From positions 2,455,501 to 2,519,500 of the forward strand of contig JAQISU010000348.1 in the NCBI GenBank assembly GCA_029339505.1: DNA of 64,000 nucleotides. Direction: 5' to 3'. Source of the stretch: Unio delphinus (Eukaryota > Mollusca > Bivalvia > Unionida > Unionidae). The translations under genes were made by a program, and so were the position numbers. The notes under the pieces are model-generated. The model saw only the letters and a program-made list of their open reading frames with translations, was not told the DNA's origin and did not search any database. Of this stretch, positions 1 to 34,290 are shown one piece after another. Each line of letters opens with the position of its first letter. Position 1 is the first letter of the stretch.

Positions 1-25
1 TCGGCGTTTGTGTTGTTTTTTTATC

Positions 26-90
<65 letters not shown>

Positions 91-99
91 TATATATAT

Positions 100-172
<73 letters not shown>

Positions 173-410
173 GAGTAGTATTATTATTATTATTATTGAG
201 AAAGTTGACACAAAGAATTACGAGAAAATGCATATCCTCATCAGTAATCGAGACTTAAATAATGCATCTTGAACAAACCTCAATACAGATACGTGATTTG
301 TGCCGATATGTTGATTCATTTACGGTTCATAATGAAAAAAAAAACTCATTAGAAAAGCAAATATCTATTTCGTTTGAAAGCTCGAAATGGAGGCAGAAAT
401 TGTCTTTGTG
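1..410. repeat. A+T-rich flank with (AT)n microsatellite
   Basis: The first 170 bases are mostly an interrupted (AT)n tract, followed by a short (ATT)n run near 180-197. No coding signal is visible between here and the SINE at 410. Confidence 0.9.
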
Positions 411-590
411 TGGTTTCTTTTTTTTAATATAGCTTTAACAATTTTAGTCATATTGAGTCATATCGCTGTGATGTCAGCAGTGTGGCAGTTTCTAATAGTG
501 CCTTGCACTGGGTCATCATGCAATATCTTGTCCCACCCAGTCACAGTATCCTGACACCAGGCCGACCAGTAGCACTAACCTTATGATATA
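410..590 (-). mobile_element. Truncated tRNA-derived SINE, tail part only
   Basis: The reverse complement of this stretch matches the body of the SINE at 19735-20050. Both carry the block GGTTAGTG, the block GGTGTCAGGATA, then GTGACTG(A/G)GTG and a CTGCCACACT or CTACCACACT end. The tRNA-like head with A and B boxes is absent here, so this copy is 5'-truncated. The body resembles a SINE family I recall as widespread in molluscs; that attribution is from memory. The two-copy similarity inside this window is what the sequence shows directly. Confidence 0.7.
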
Positions 591-1377
591 CCACTTTTAT
601 AATTCTTTGGTATGTGTCGTTTGGGTGATCGTACTTGCATCCCATGCGTACTCACTAACAACTAGGCTACATGAGCGGATGAAGGTAACAATCAAGGAAA
701 CATGTAAGTCAAAACGAGAAAGAAAGAAATTCTTGTTAAAACTCTATCTTTCAGAGGAGGACGACGAGGTTAAATAGCATCATGCATATTATAACCTAAA
801 TGAAAAACAGAATGAATCAAGCAATGTAGACGACAATATAGAACAAGTGAAACAGACATATAGAAACCAAACCAGTATCACGACAAAACACGGTAAACAT
901 TGCACATAAATTGAAGCTGATAATGAATATTTATGTAGCTCTGAATGTAAAGTGATTGACATATCAAAACCAAAATGAAAAAAGATAAGGTATACTAATT
1001 AAAAAGGTAATTCCGTTTCTTGGTACCATGATACATCTATTGTATCAGCAAAACAGACCTCGAAGGACACTGGCTCTGTACTCCATGTTGAAACGTACTT
1101 AAAAATCCGAGAATTGTCTTGACTTCGATAAAGTAATTACATGCTTATACAACAGTCATTTTAAACCAAATACAAACTCCGTCACACAATATGGAATCAA
1201 AATTTTTAAATATAAACTACCAATTATCCAGCATCTGAAAGTGCAACTGGAAGAAATCAAACAGCAAACATTATATGCAAGACTTGAATATGAAAACATT
1301 TGTATTACTGAACACAACACAAAACGTAGTCGAATCGACAAAAAACTAATGCAAAGAAAACAAGGTCGGAGCACAAC

Positions 1378-1960
1378 ATGACAACTAGTCAGACAGACAG
1401 GGGTACATCAGGAACTGATAAACCAATGTTACAATATGAAACTTTACAAAACGTCTCAGGTAGGTCAAAATCCATTAGTCATTTTACAAAACCACCAAAA
1501 ATTACCTTGATTACCCGCTCTTCTCTCCTGAAAGGACTAAGCACCAGAAGACTTGCACGTGATGCCCATTTGAGATCATGTTCTGGTGCCACATTTGACA
1601 GTGACAGTCTCAAAACAGAACTGAATAACCTTGACCTCAATAAATACCATACAGTTATTGTCCAAAGTATGCCAAAATGACGCTGATGGAGGTCTGGAAC
1701 TAAATCAGTTTGAAATCTAATTCAAGTTACTTATCAGCCAGTTGCTCGTACAGGTAGATACGTTCGTTTATCTGGCCTTATTCCAAGACGAGACGTGTAC
1801 ATGATGTAGTAATATGACATATTGGTAAACATTGACAGATCCTACTATACATATCAAACCACGACACCTTTTTGCTAGCGTATGGTCAGCCACTATCAAC
1901 TTTCTTTCACTCTGACCTGATTCACCTGAGAGATACGGGCACAGCAAAGCTATTGAAAAA
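1378..1960 (+). pseudogene. LINE ORF1 remnant, SGNH-esterase-like region
   Basis: The open part (1378-1680, 100 codons) contains ITLITRSSLLKGLSTRRLAR, then a stretch ending SGATFDSDSLKTELNNLDLN and KYHTVIVQSMPK. This follows the pattern of the SGNH-like esterase domain in ORF1 of CR1-type LINEs: a 'G(T/S)SLLKG' start, 'SGAT', and a 'YHTVI' strand. After a TGA the similarity continues in shifting frames through GRYVRLSGLIPRRDVY (about 1755-1800), the 'vSGLlPR' block of the same domain. Stops and frameshifts make it a pseudogene. A matching degraded copy lies at 34880-35460. Confidence 0.65.
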
Positions 1961-2205
1961 GATGCACAATGTACTTAAATCAAAATCTACCAACGTGCGT
2001 CAGCACTACCCACCGACGCCATAGCAGCATTGGCAACAGAAAAGCGTCAAAGGTGCAATGCAAACTCGTAATGGTTCTGAAGAGAACCAACATGCACCGA
2101 ATACATTGCATGGTTATCGAAGCAGTCTCAATAGCAATATTAAGTTCTAGAAAAGGGAGACATCGATAAAACAATAGTACGTACATGTCCGATGAGATGC
2201 ACCTG

Positions 2206-2207
<2 letters not shown>

Positions 2208-2291
<84 letters not shown>
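2208..2291. repeat. (AT)n microsatellite
   Basis: About 84 bases of uninterrupted AT inside the LINE remnant, between its ORF1 and endonuclease regions. Confidence 0.95.
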
Positions 2292-2295
<4 letters not shown>

Positions 2296-2673
2296 TATAG
2301 ATTTGGTACATCAGTCTTGGTACAATGATGCTAAGATATGAACAACAGTATATGCACATCAGTCAAAATTAAGTATTATGTACTTGGTGATATTTGTTAT
2401 GATTGTGTTACTGTCAGAAGTACTACAATATAACCTGTCTTGATTGAAAATCTCTTCTGCCAAACAAAGATGTTCCCAGACAGATTCTCCCTCATGACAG
2501 GTCACAACACAATATCATCGAAAACTGTCAGTAGAGAACCTGATATATCAAGACAAGTGGCCTCGGATAGCAGTTATATATAAAGTTTCAATGTCTCTTC
2601 CTCTAGCTCGGAAATAAATAATAAGCCTGTCCTCAATTCTACCCATACTGGGAAAATTAACACTACAATTTAT

Positions 2674-3165
2674 TTGCCTCAAAATGAAAGGTTTGCAACT
2701 TATCGACCTCAATGCGAAACTATCTTACCAAATATCAATGGACTAAGACTTGCAATATATAATGAATCATACGTTTCAGTATTTGGCCTTTGCGAAACGT
2801 TTCTAGACTGTAATGTACCTGACTGTGATATTTCTATTAAAAACGTATTATTTATTGGAAGAAAACACCGAAGTCAAATCATCAGAGGAGAGATAGTCAT
2901 GTACGTGTCAAACAGCCTAACAAGCAAATCTATAATTGAATTCAAAATATCAACTGTAGAATTAATATGGATCAAGTTAAGTAACCCAATAGTACCGACC
3001 TCCAAACTCCTTCTCATCGTTTGTCTTACCAATTTGAACTAGAGGTTGCTTTAGATTTCAACAACGATGTTATGTTTATGGGATACTTGAATTAAGATTT
3101 CCTCTTTGATACTAACATTAAATGGATACATATGATAAAACTGCACGACCTTAAACTGGTCATCG
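2674..3165 (+). pseudogene. LINE ORF2 remnant, endonuclease domain start
   Basis: The frame starting at 2674 (122 codons) reads as the N-terminal half of an APE-type endonuclease from a CR1-like LINE. Landmarks are NINGLRLAIYNESYVSVFGL followed by CETFLD, a GRKHRSQIIRGE segment in place of the usual 'R.RHGGGI', MYVSNSLTSKSIIEF, and VELIWIKL. After a stop, FNNDVMFMGYLN at about 3055-3090 corresponds to the 'GDFN' strand of the fold, and KLHDLKLVID follows just before the tandem array. The expected catalytic glutamate is present in CETFLD; later catalytic residues are lost or out of frame. Confidence 0.65.
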
Positions 3166-3170
3166 ATACT

Positions 3171-3960
3171 AGTATTTCTACACTGATCGAACGCCTCTAC
3201 CCTAAACAGCGGAGTGGAAAGATTGACAATTTACTTAGTATTTCTACACTGATCGAACGGCTCTACCCTAAACAGCGGAGTGCAAAGATTAACAATTTAC
3301 TTAGTATTTCTACACTGATCGAACGCCTCTACCCTAAACAGCGGAGTGCAAAGATTAACAATTTACTTAGTATTTCTACACTGATCGAACGCTCTATCTT
3401 AAACAGCGGAGTGCAAAGATTAACAATTTACTTAGTATTTCTACACTGATCGAACGCCTCTACCCTAAACAGCGGAGTGCAAAGATTAACAATTTACTTA
3501 GTATTTCTACACTGATCGAACGCCTCTACCCTAAACAGCGGAGTGCAAAGATTAACAATTTACTTAGTATTTCTACACTGATCGAACGCCTCTACCCTAA
3601 ACAGCGGAGTGCAAAGATTAACAATTTACTTAGTATTTCTACACTGATTGAACGCCTCTACCCTAAACAGCGGAGTGCAAAGATTAACAATTTACTTAGC
3701 ATTTCTACACTGATCGAACGCCTCTACCCTAAACAGCGGAGTGCAAAGATTAACAATTTACTTAGTATTTCTACACTGATCGAACGCCTCTACCCTAAAC
3801 AGCGGAGTGCAAAGATTAACAATTTACTTAGTATTTCTACACTGATCGAACGCCTATACCCTAAACAGCGGAGTGCAAAGATTAACAATTTACTTAGTAT
3901 TTCTACACTGATCGAACGCCTCTACCCTAAACAGCGGAGTGCAAAGAATAACAATTTACT
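3171..3960. repeat. 66-bp minisatellite, 12 copies
   Basis: Twelve head-to-tail copies of a 66-base unit starting AGTATTTCTACACTGATCG, with near-perfect identity. One copy (from about 3369) has a single-base deletion at CGCTCTATCTTA. The unit is 22 codons and is open in the LINE frame (STLIERLYPKQRS), so a frame starting at 3132 runs through the first four copies. It sits exactly where the endonuclease domain would continue ('.TLIDHIY' region), which suggests the array was amplified from LINE coding sequence. Confidence 0.95.
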
Positions 3961-4599
3961 CCAATATGCAATACCGATTAACACATTTGTTGCAAATTGA
4001 TTTCTCTCTGAATTATTTCAAAAGTTTAGTTCGCTTCTTTCTCTAATGTAGATCCAGATTAGGAATTGTCTATTTTCAAGGACTGTTATCTTACTGTCAT
4101 AAACAAACTCGCTCCAATATTAATCAAACTAACGATAAAATCACATTCTAAAATCACCGATGCGCAACATAAATGAAACTACTATCATTAATATAAAGTG
4201 TTTACAAATTATCGTTTATGGCCGAACAAAGTAAACTCACTCATTATAAAACGGAAACGCTCTTTTTTGCAAAAACGCCATTGCCTCAGATGATAACAGG
4301 TCCTTCTGAAAATATTCAGTAAATTCAACAAAACATGTACTTCTAAAACCATGTGAAATTATAGTTAATTGCAAACGTTAAAATACTGAACTTGCAAATA
4401 AACTGAAACTCTGTTTTATTAATGTTTCCAAAATATGTTTAATTGTACAGAGCCTAACATAGACAAACTTATTATTTTCGAGAACGAATGTGTTTATGTC
4501 ATTGTAAGTTTCAAATGCCCCCCTAATTATAATTTCTGAAAGTATTGATCTTAAAACAGGCACTAACACATCAGCTGGAATTCATCCTAAAATCAGGTT

Positions 4600-6664
4600 T
4601 TCTTTTAAAGAAGTAGTTACATGTAATATCATGTCTTGTACATTTCACTGAAATTAACAAACGTATTTGCAGTTCATAAAGGATGTGAGAAGAATGACCC
4701 ATCCAACACTTGACCCATATCTGTTCTATACGTACTTTTAAATAGTTTCAAACGATTAAACTGCCTATCGGTTAGAAAGTTAGAGTTAAAAAATAAAATA
4801 TACCAAGGTGAAAGAGGTTCTGTTTAATTGCGCCTTATTGTCATACTATTTGGGACGGATATGCAAAACGACACACAAAACAAATTTTAATAGTTTGCTG
4901 AATTTCTTTGTGTACAAAATAATGTTAGATTTTCTGCCGTTCTATATGGCTAAAATATGAACAGGAAGCTATGAAAAAGAATTTATCAACAAAGATGAGA
5001 ATGACTGTAAATTAAAAGTATGTGACAATGGTATATTAAAAACAAACATAAGCAAAATGTCGGCGATAAAACCCGAATTTAACAGACCAAGTAATTCGCC
5101 GCTGACACATTATTTTCGGAAACTAATTTAGTGATATCCCGCATTCGAAAGCGTTCATTTCTTGCCTTCCTTCTTTTCCATTTTGTCACAAAGTGTTTAG
5201 ATCATGGAATATTCCTCCAGGTCAAAGCATACATTCTATGTTCTTTGTGTATTTGTAAATTTTTAAATAAACTGAGTTCAAGATTTAGTTTCAGTTAGAA
5301 AGTAAGAATGTTCTAAAAGGAAGTTTGTTTTAACAAATATTATGAGAAAATGGATCTCATCCTCGCAGTGTGATTGTGTCTTTTCTATTTCAATGTTTAC
5401 GTAAGAATTAATCCTTCCACATAAGACTTCATGAAATCACTTTTGGTTGTGTTCATCTGAGAGTATTTAATTTACTTGTTTACATTATTCAGAAACTACA
5501 AAGTGCTCAACAATTTAGGACTACACTATTGTTTTGGAAATATTATAAATTTATTTTATATTTCGGATTATGTCATTGTGATATATTAAGACTGTTGGTA
5601 CATTAACACATTCGAAACGTCTGGCAATCAGTTAATTCAGCATTGGATATTATTCGGAACTCCACTGGAATTCATTTGGAATATTCTGTACTTTCGGTGT
5701 TTCGATATAACATTGAGGACATTTTCAGATTTAACTCACAATATGGTAAGTTCTGTTAAAAGGCCTTCTATCCTAAAGCCAGATGTTCAAAATTTCGATC
5801 GAATTTTGAACGTTTTGTATGGTAGCGAGGAAAGTAAAATGGTTTCGCATTTTTTGCAATGGCAAACCATCATAGTTGCTTATGTTGTAGAATGAATTCA
5901 CTCATAGTAAAATTATGTTACCGAAAAAGGACATATATAAAGCTTATCTTTTGAATCCCGATATATACAATGCCCATTATGAACCCAAAACTAGCATACC
6001 GTTACAAGATTATATGCAAGGAGATACACTCCGTAGTCAAAACACTTTATTTCAGCTCAACGGCTGCAAAAGTTCAGCTTTACATCTTGCACCACGTAGC
6101 CACTCTGGACACCCCAGACAGCTTTTCACATTCCGGACACTAGACTCTGGACAACACCGGACACTCCATATACTGGACAGCTGAAAACATATCAAAAATA
6201 CTCTGTACTATATATATATATATATATTCCCCAGACAGTGCTACCAACGAGACATTTGGTTCAATGACCGGTCTACATTTGGATCACGATTTCTGGTAAA
6301 GTTAGATGATAAGCAAGGAGTCATATCATGCAACATACGTAGATGATAACTATATATAGAGATTTCAAACATGTACACATATTCAAATTCAATTTGCGCT
6401 ACATATAATCGACTCAGGCTGTAGTTTATATGTATATATATATAATAAGTTCATGACCTTAATAGATAAACACATTATATATATTCAGATATATATCCCA
6501 TTCTTTAAATGCAAAGGGAGTCGCTTGCTAGAGAAACATGGGTAAGATGTTGTATTTTGAAATAGAATCCTTTATATCGTTTACGACCGAAATTATTTTG
6601 AACAATAATGTACCATCTAAGAAAAACTTTATTAACAAATGAAACTATGTCTAACACAACAGAT

Positions 6665-6729
<65 letters not shown>

Positions 6730-6994
6730 ATGTGTCCCTTATATTTTGCTAATAATAGGACGGAATCCTAATTTCAAGTTGTAGAAGTCAAAGATTGAAC
6801 AAACCGTATCATAATAGAAACTGTGTGCAGCATATTATGCGACTAGCCAATGCAAGAATCATCAAAATATTTAAGATTGCTCCACTGTGAATTTTAAAAA
6901 ACTTGAATTATCATTTAGCAGAAATGTTTTATTGAAAACTACATATTATAATTAAATAGTATAATATATACATATATTTCAAGCAGGACGCATC
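4600..6994. other. No gene seen; upstream flank of the Ig gene
   Basis: A+T-rich sequence with only short random frames. Near 6100-6180 is a loose run of CGGACACT/TGGACA words. A (CT)n tract is at 6669-6726. No clear promoter for the gene starting at 6995 was identified; TATA-like strings are abundant in this background and not informative. Confidence 0.6.
6669..6726. repeat. (CT)n microsatellite
   Basis: About 29 uninterrupted CT units, some 270 bases upstream of the signal-peptide exon of the Ly6/Ig gene. A polypyrimidine tract near a gene start can affect chromatin, but nothing here shows that it does. Confidence 0.95.
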
Positions 6995-28309
<21,315 letters not shown>

Positions 28310-28513
28310 ACTGAATTTAAGACCTCAGTGAAGGGACTCTAGAATCGACACTATGAAATTAAAAGCTCGTCTAAAGGTTTGATACGATTTGCTTTCAAAT
28401 ATCCAAGAAATAATTTTTCGAATCGATGTCAAAATCATATCAATTATCTTCAATGAAGGACTTTGTAAAACTGTGCATCGTAACTAATGAAATAACAAAG
28501 CATGAAATTAAGA

Positions 28514-28523
28514 AATAAATAAA
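28514..28523 (+). terminator. Candidate polyadenylation signal
   Basis: Two overlapping AATAAA hexamers about 205 bases after the stop of the Ly6/Ig gene. In this A+T-rich background the match alone is weak; position and doubling make it the best candidate. Confidence 0.45.
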
Positions 28524-28524
28524 T

Positions 28525-29860
28525 TTTATCCTGCATCTATGTTGCTTTATAAACTCTTATTCTTACATTCTTTTGTTAGTATATATAACAAGTCATAAAT
28601 TGAATAACAGTCCTTTCAACAGCACTGGTCCCAGAAAAGGACCACGTGAGTCAAGTATTGATTAAAATAAATGTAATACACTGACAGTGCAAAACTACTA
28701 TCGAACTAATGATCTGCACCATAACTGTCATCAAGAAACTAATCGACGAAACTTATCGATATCTTCGGTCTTATACAATGGTGGCCATATAGTTAACTTT
28801 TGTTAAAATAAGAGCGGGTCAAGTAGAATCGTCACAGTCGAGGCTTGAACGAATGCGTTTATCAATATGCACAGCTTTACTGTGACATGACAGCGCGCAT
28901 CATTTAGTTCAGATAACACCTTTTCCTTCATTTCGTCCAAAAATGTATAGTACGTTAACATTGATATTGCTGTATGCACCTATCGGGGCGTCGAAATAAT
29001 GACCTTTCAAAGTAATATGGATGTATAGGTAACCAAATGAAATGAATGCTTGGCACTTGAAGGTATTTAAAATCAAATTCTAAAAAGTGACACCCATTGC
29101 TGACATAGTCGGTGTTAAATGTCTACATGACCCGTGTGACTTGTACGGTAGCCTGACCGCTTTCGACTTTAAACTTCCTATTTTGAAAAGGAAATACAAA
29201 ATATAAACAAGACAAGAAAGAAATATAACAGAAAAACCGTTGTCGTTAAAAATATTTACATGACTTTTTCCAAAAAAATTAAACTTAACAATGTATTATC
29301 TTTCATCTAGTTTACTTAAACATGATGCGGATACTGAAAATATTTTATTCTGACTTAAAAATTGATGAGACATAACGATATTTGTTATTTTGTGTACATT
29401 TATGTAAGTGCAAATTGTAGTCCGGATATAATAATATGGAGAAAGGGATAAGACTGGTCGAATATCATTTATACTGACCTACCATCCAGATAATCCCAAT
29501 GTAGGTAAAATGATCAGGAAACACTGGTTGATCGCGGATCGTGTGACACTCTAAAATTAATCCTCTCGAACAAACCGGTAGTAGTCCGAGACGGCAAAGC
29601 GAACGCCAATCATAACCAAGACCAAACTAGTAAATATAGTCCCTGTGGCGGTTAAGGGTGAAAACCTCTCAAATGTAATATAGACCAGGACATTTTACAG
29701 CAAAGCAACTAGCTAAAAACTAAACATGCATAATCCAAAAGAAAACGTCCTAAACCGATACTGTATCGCATGAAATATAAAATCGGTAAATGTACACAAC
29801 AAGGATTAACCTTGATAAATCTGACTGGATGACACATAAAGCTGTACAGAATAGCAGTCG
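28525..29860. other. Intergenic, nothing recognised
   Basis: Downstream flank of the Ly6/Ig gene; no long frame, no repeat motif, no RNA gene that I can support. Confidence 0.6.
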
Positions 29861-29861
29861 C

Positions 29862-30970
29862 AAAACACTTTCCCTCTAGCGTATGAAGTCAAAGACGTGA
29901 CGTCTATGGAAACATTACATCTATCCAGCAGTAATGGTTTGCTTGATTTGCTTTCTGTAAGTAATCTGTCGTGTCATAAAGATATAAAAACAAAGCAAGC
30001 GAATCTTTATTGTCAGATACATTGCTTGCTTCTATAAATGTCATATTTTTGTACAAAAATATCTTGTCTGATTTATTGCAGCTAAAACAACATATCTATA
30101 TTCATGATTGTTTTTTACAAGTAATAATTATCTTGAGGTTAATGAGACAAATTGAAAATTGCACAGACTCCTCAGAAAAAGAAAAACAAAACAGTGAATA
30201 CCCAATAACAGATGAGTTTGCTCTGTACATTAATTGTTGCATAAGTTGTAGCATTGGCATATGAAACATGTGTCAAGCCAATAATTAAGAACCATACAAG
30301 TTTGTTTTAATTTTAATGTTTAAATTTTTAAAAATGAAACATACAACTAATTTGAAAAAATAAAATAATGATCTTTGGAATTTGTTTGGTGTGATAAATA
30401 CAAATGTGCATTTAATCGCTGAACACTTAACCTCTAGGATATAAAGTCAAAGATGTGACTTCTATAGATACAGTACATCTATCTAACAGTAATGGTTTGC
30501 TTGATTTGCTTTCTATAAGGTAATCTGTCGTGTCCTGAAGATATAAAAGCAAAGCAAGCGATTCTTTGTTGTCAGATACATTGCTTGTTTCTATAAATGT
30601 CATATGTTTGTACAAAAATAACTTGCTCTGATTTATTGCAGCTAAAACAGCATATGATTATCCATGATTGTTTTTTACAAGTATTAATTATCTTTAGGTT
30701 AATGAGACTAATTGAAAATTGCAGACTCCTTAGAAGAAGAAACACTGTGAATACCCAATAATACATGAGTTAATTGTGTACATTAATTGTTGCATAAGTT
30801 GTAGCACTGGCATATGAAACATGTGTCAAGCCAATAATTAAGAACCTTACAAGTTTGTTTTAATTTTAATGTTAAAATTTTTTAAAAATGAAACATAGAA
30901 CTGATTTGTAAATATACAATAATAATCTTTGGAATTAGTTTGCTATGTTAAATACAAATATGCATTTAAT
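29862..30970. repeat. 0.55-kb direct tandem duplication
   Basis: Two abutting copies, about 29862-30420 and 30421-30970, share most of their bases. Landmarks are ATGGTTTGCTTGATTTGC (29934 and 30492), TTGCATAAGTTGTAGCA (30236 and 30791) and ATGTGTCAAGCCAATAATTA (about 30268 and 30820). Small indels and substitutions separate them. No coding frame is conserved between the copies. Confidence 0.9.
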
Positions 30971-31900
30971 ATAATTTTATTCATTAAAAATTAGTGATGA
31001 GTTTTTTACAGACAAAAACACCGACATACTGAAATGTCGAGAAAGTATTGCATCAAGTACAACGAAAGAATATCACAGTAAACTGGCATAACAATAATTC
31101 CTTGTACCTCTCTTAGTATCAAAAGATCTATCATTCATTGTTGTATTTCCCTTGAAAGATTTATATAACATTAACCAGGCCTATGCAGTTTAAATAAAAC
31201 TATCATCTTCATGGGAACTTTGCAAGACTTCCGTTAAACAGACTGATAAATATCAGAAGGAAAAAAAAACGTGTTTTGAAACTTTTAAAATATTTTATTT
31301 CAGATTATATTATTGGAATATCTTTACAGAAATAATGGTTTATACATTATGGTATGATTATTATTTGACAGGTAGCTGTTTTCACAGTATGATGACTTTT
31401 ATCATAATGCATAGTTCAGCCTGCATATGTAATAGTAATATTAGTATGTATTAAGGACTTGAAAGTAGTATTGCATAGAAAGTTGAAAGTCCTATACGTA
31501 TGACAACACATTTTCATTTTATATTCTTAAGGCAGTGTGAGGCATTATTCTAATAACGTACATCATTTATTTCAAACGACCAAATGAATGTTACGCTTTT
31601 CCCGGGGAAATCGGATACAACTAATACTTGTGCTTTTGAATTAACGATGCATTAGTATTACTATCCCGGTTTTGCACATAAGTAAGTCTTACAATTATAA
31701 ATGGAATCAGGATAATGTCACTACATGCTATGGGTTTGATGATGAATAATATAGCACTTTGGCTATATCAAGATTTTGAGTGAAGAAACATTCAAAATCA
31801 GTGTTTCACGGTTAATTAGAAATAAGGTAAATTTACTACACAAATTTGGGAAATTACAATATGGACCACAAAATCTTCTTTACAATCTCACTTGGAAATA
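30971..31900. other. Intergenic, nothing recognised
   Basis: A+T-rich sequence with no supported gene or repeat. Confidence 0.55.
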
Positions 31901-32249
31901 GGGTAACATTACTACATGGGTTTGGTGGAGAGTTATGCCGTATCGTTACCACATCATGCTTTCACGATCACAAATGCACTTTGCCTGGATATAAGATATT
32001 ATTACAATACGGGTTTGGAGTATAACTATGTCCAAGTGTTGACAAGAAAGAGACGCCGATCGAAGTTACGTCGACACCTGTCAATTACGTTCTACCGGTC
32101 TAATTGAGGAAGCAACAGAAGAAACACACAACTCTGGGCAGTTGCACAAATAAGCTGGAGATGCAACGGGGAACGAAACTGCGATTGGATGGTGAAGTTT
32201 GTGTACAAGAAGGGGATCCTGCCTGGATAGGCAACGAAGACTTCAGACA

Positions 32250-32900
32250 AGTCGTCATGCCAAAAGAGAAGTGAGGTCAAGTGTTGAAACTTGCGTATGA
32301 AAGTCTGATGGGAGAACACATCGGTACTGCCAAGACGCGTGACCGTCTTGTCAACGAATTCTACTATCCTGGAGTTTAGGAACATATTAAGCGGTCATCT
32401 GAAATGTGTCCGAGAAAGGCACTGAAAACGGATCATCAATTCATTCCCTTAGGTAGTACACCCCTTATCGATGAACCAGTTAGACATAGCTCGATGGAGT
32501 TGATCAGACCGATACAACCCACGTCGTTGCACGGTAATCGATATCTTACAACGGTCGTACATTACTCTAAACGGCATCCGGAGGTTGTCGTATCGCGTAT
32601 GGAGTCGGAACCTGTCTGTTGTCGAGAAGAACTACTCCGCATCGGAGAGGGAATGCCTCGCAATCGTGTTCAGGATATCACAGTTCGAGCGGTACTTGTA
32701 CGGGCGGGAGTTATTTTGGAAACTTACCACCAACCCCTCACCTTTCTCGCGCATGTGAAATTGTCAAATAGATGCTTGATGCGATGGTCGCTGTTTTTGC
32801 TGCAATACCAGATGCAAATCAGATATGCGATAGGAACCGAGAACGTAAGCATTAATTTCATAAGTAGTAGAGCTGAAATGACATTGATCTGTAATAAAGT
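32250..32900 (+). mobile_element. Gypsy pol fragment, integrase then RNase H
   Basis: In changing frames the segment reads the zinc-binding part of a retroviral-type integrase (LKLAYESLMGEHIGTAKTRD then VNEFYYPGV), its spacer (GSTPLIDEP), and the core start (ELIRPIQPTS, LTTVVHYSKRHPEVVV). After a junction near 32600-32630 it reads the end of an RNase H domain: KNYSASERECLAIVF in one frame and ETYHQPLTFLAHVKLSNRCL then MRWSLFLLQYQMQIRYAIGT in another. RT is missing. The integrase-before-RNase H order is what an internal deletion would leave from an element with the gene order seen at 53090-56400. Confidence 0.75.
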
Positions 32901-34290
32901 GTAGCTTCGTAATGATTGTGTTGTTTTATTACGTGTAGTAACGCTTTTGGATTTAAAGCAATTTTGTGGGAATACAATCAGTGGGTTAGTTGGTTGCGAC
33001 GAGGGACATTATAATCTTGATCTGTACGGGTAATTTACCCTGAATATTACTGTCCTATAGATTTTGGCAGGATCAATTTATAACCGACTCTGGTCATTTT
33101 GGATCTCGTCGAGGAGTGCACGTTCTCCATTGTGTTCTTATACCATACGGTTGAGTGTTAAATTTCTAATTCATTTGATATGCGAAGCTTATTGCGTTTG
33201 TAATGTTTTATCGTGTAATGATTAATTTATTACAACGCATATGTCAAACGTTGTGAACTATGAAATATACGTTGCTATTAGAGTTTAATGTATTTGCATT
33301 TTCCTGAACTCGATATTATTACAAGTTTGGTTTTATTGTAGCTGGTTAGTAGACCTGTCTATATGTATGTACGTATGTCTCTACATGTGGTGGAGCCACG
33401 ACCGTAGACGTAGCTTATACAAGGGTGCTGTTTGCTGTCTGTACGCGTATACATATGAATGTACATGTGGTGGATTCGTGAAGTGGAGAGTGGCCGATAC
33501 AAGTTTTGGCCAACCCAAGGACTCTGAAACTGTGCGGTTTGCTAATGTATGAATCGAATGACTGTACAAGTCAAGAAGCATATGTTCCAAATGTTTCAGT
33601 TTACATGACATTATTTTGAATCTAAGTTGTATTCGAGATTTGAATCTCACTTGCAATGCAGAACATTGGAAACATATTTGAATAACTTGAGACTGTTTAA
33701 ATCTTATTTGTAGGCCATACGTGAAATTATTTATCTTACGGTACATCCTATTATTTGAAAAATAAATGAATTCCATCGGGTTTCTTTAATCTGTATTTTA
33801 GATTGATTCTGCGACTAAGAGTATAATTTAAAGAATAACATTTTACTTAAAGAATATAATTTACCGAAAATTCACTCCCTTTACATGTCAGTCTTGAGTT
33901 GATGAACATAATGTATAGCTTGAGTATCTATAGAGGTCATTGCGTCTTCATTTAGTTCAATATAACTTACAGACTTTATCATATATAGGGTACATTGAAC
34001 ACCTTTTACATGTTGCAAATATCGATCACGTTGTGCTAAATTAGCTTGTTCTGTTGCTGACTATGCATCCAGTTTTGCAAAACTGCATACTAATATATGC
34101 TTAAATGAAAATATAAGTGGAGAATGTATTAGCAGTGGCTGCATATATTAGAAACCTGTATGTGATAACGAAATAGACTATTTTCTAGCCAAACCTCTAT
34201 CTGGCACATTCATGGAAGGTGTTGCCATTATTCTAGACAATTTTGACGACAAAGAAGATAGCACCCATTCATATTGTGATACAATGAATG
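32901..34290. other. No gene seen
   Basis: A+T-rich sequence that may include the 3' end or LTR of the Gypsy fragment, but no LTR boundary can be defined. A local near-repeat ACATGTGGTGGA occurs at about 33384 and 33462. Confidence 0.5.

Larger units (their letters stand above)
780..4600 (+). mobile_element. Decayed CR1-like LINE, copy 1
   Basis: A non-LTR retrotransposon remnant. A leading segment (about 780-1380) matches the second copy at 34290-34870, for example the block around 1140-1180 against 34600-34640. Then follow an ORF1-like frame with an SGNH-esterase-like region, an endonuclease-like frame (2674-3042), a tandem array grown from ORF2 sequence (3171-3960), and stop-ridden sequence resembling the linker before RT (motif near 4190-4260: LWPNKVNSLIIKRKR). 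The RT core is not recognisable in this copy. Family assignment rests on the SGNH-type ORF1 and APE-like endonuclease order known in invertebrate CR1-like LINEs. It is not functional. Confidence 0.75.

Noticed and set aside
3132..3449. 105-codon frame as an independent repeat protein
   Set aside because: It is the LINE frame extended by the 66-bp array and ends at the single-base deletion in copy 4.
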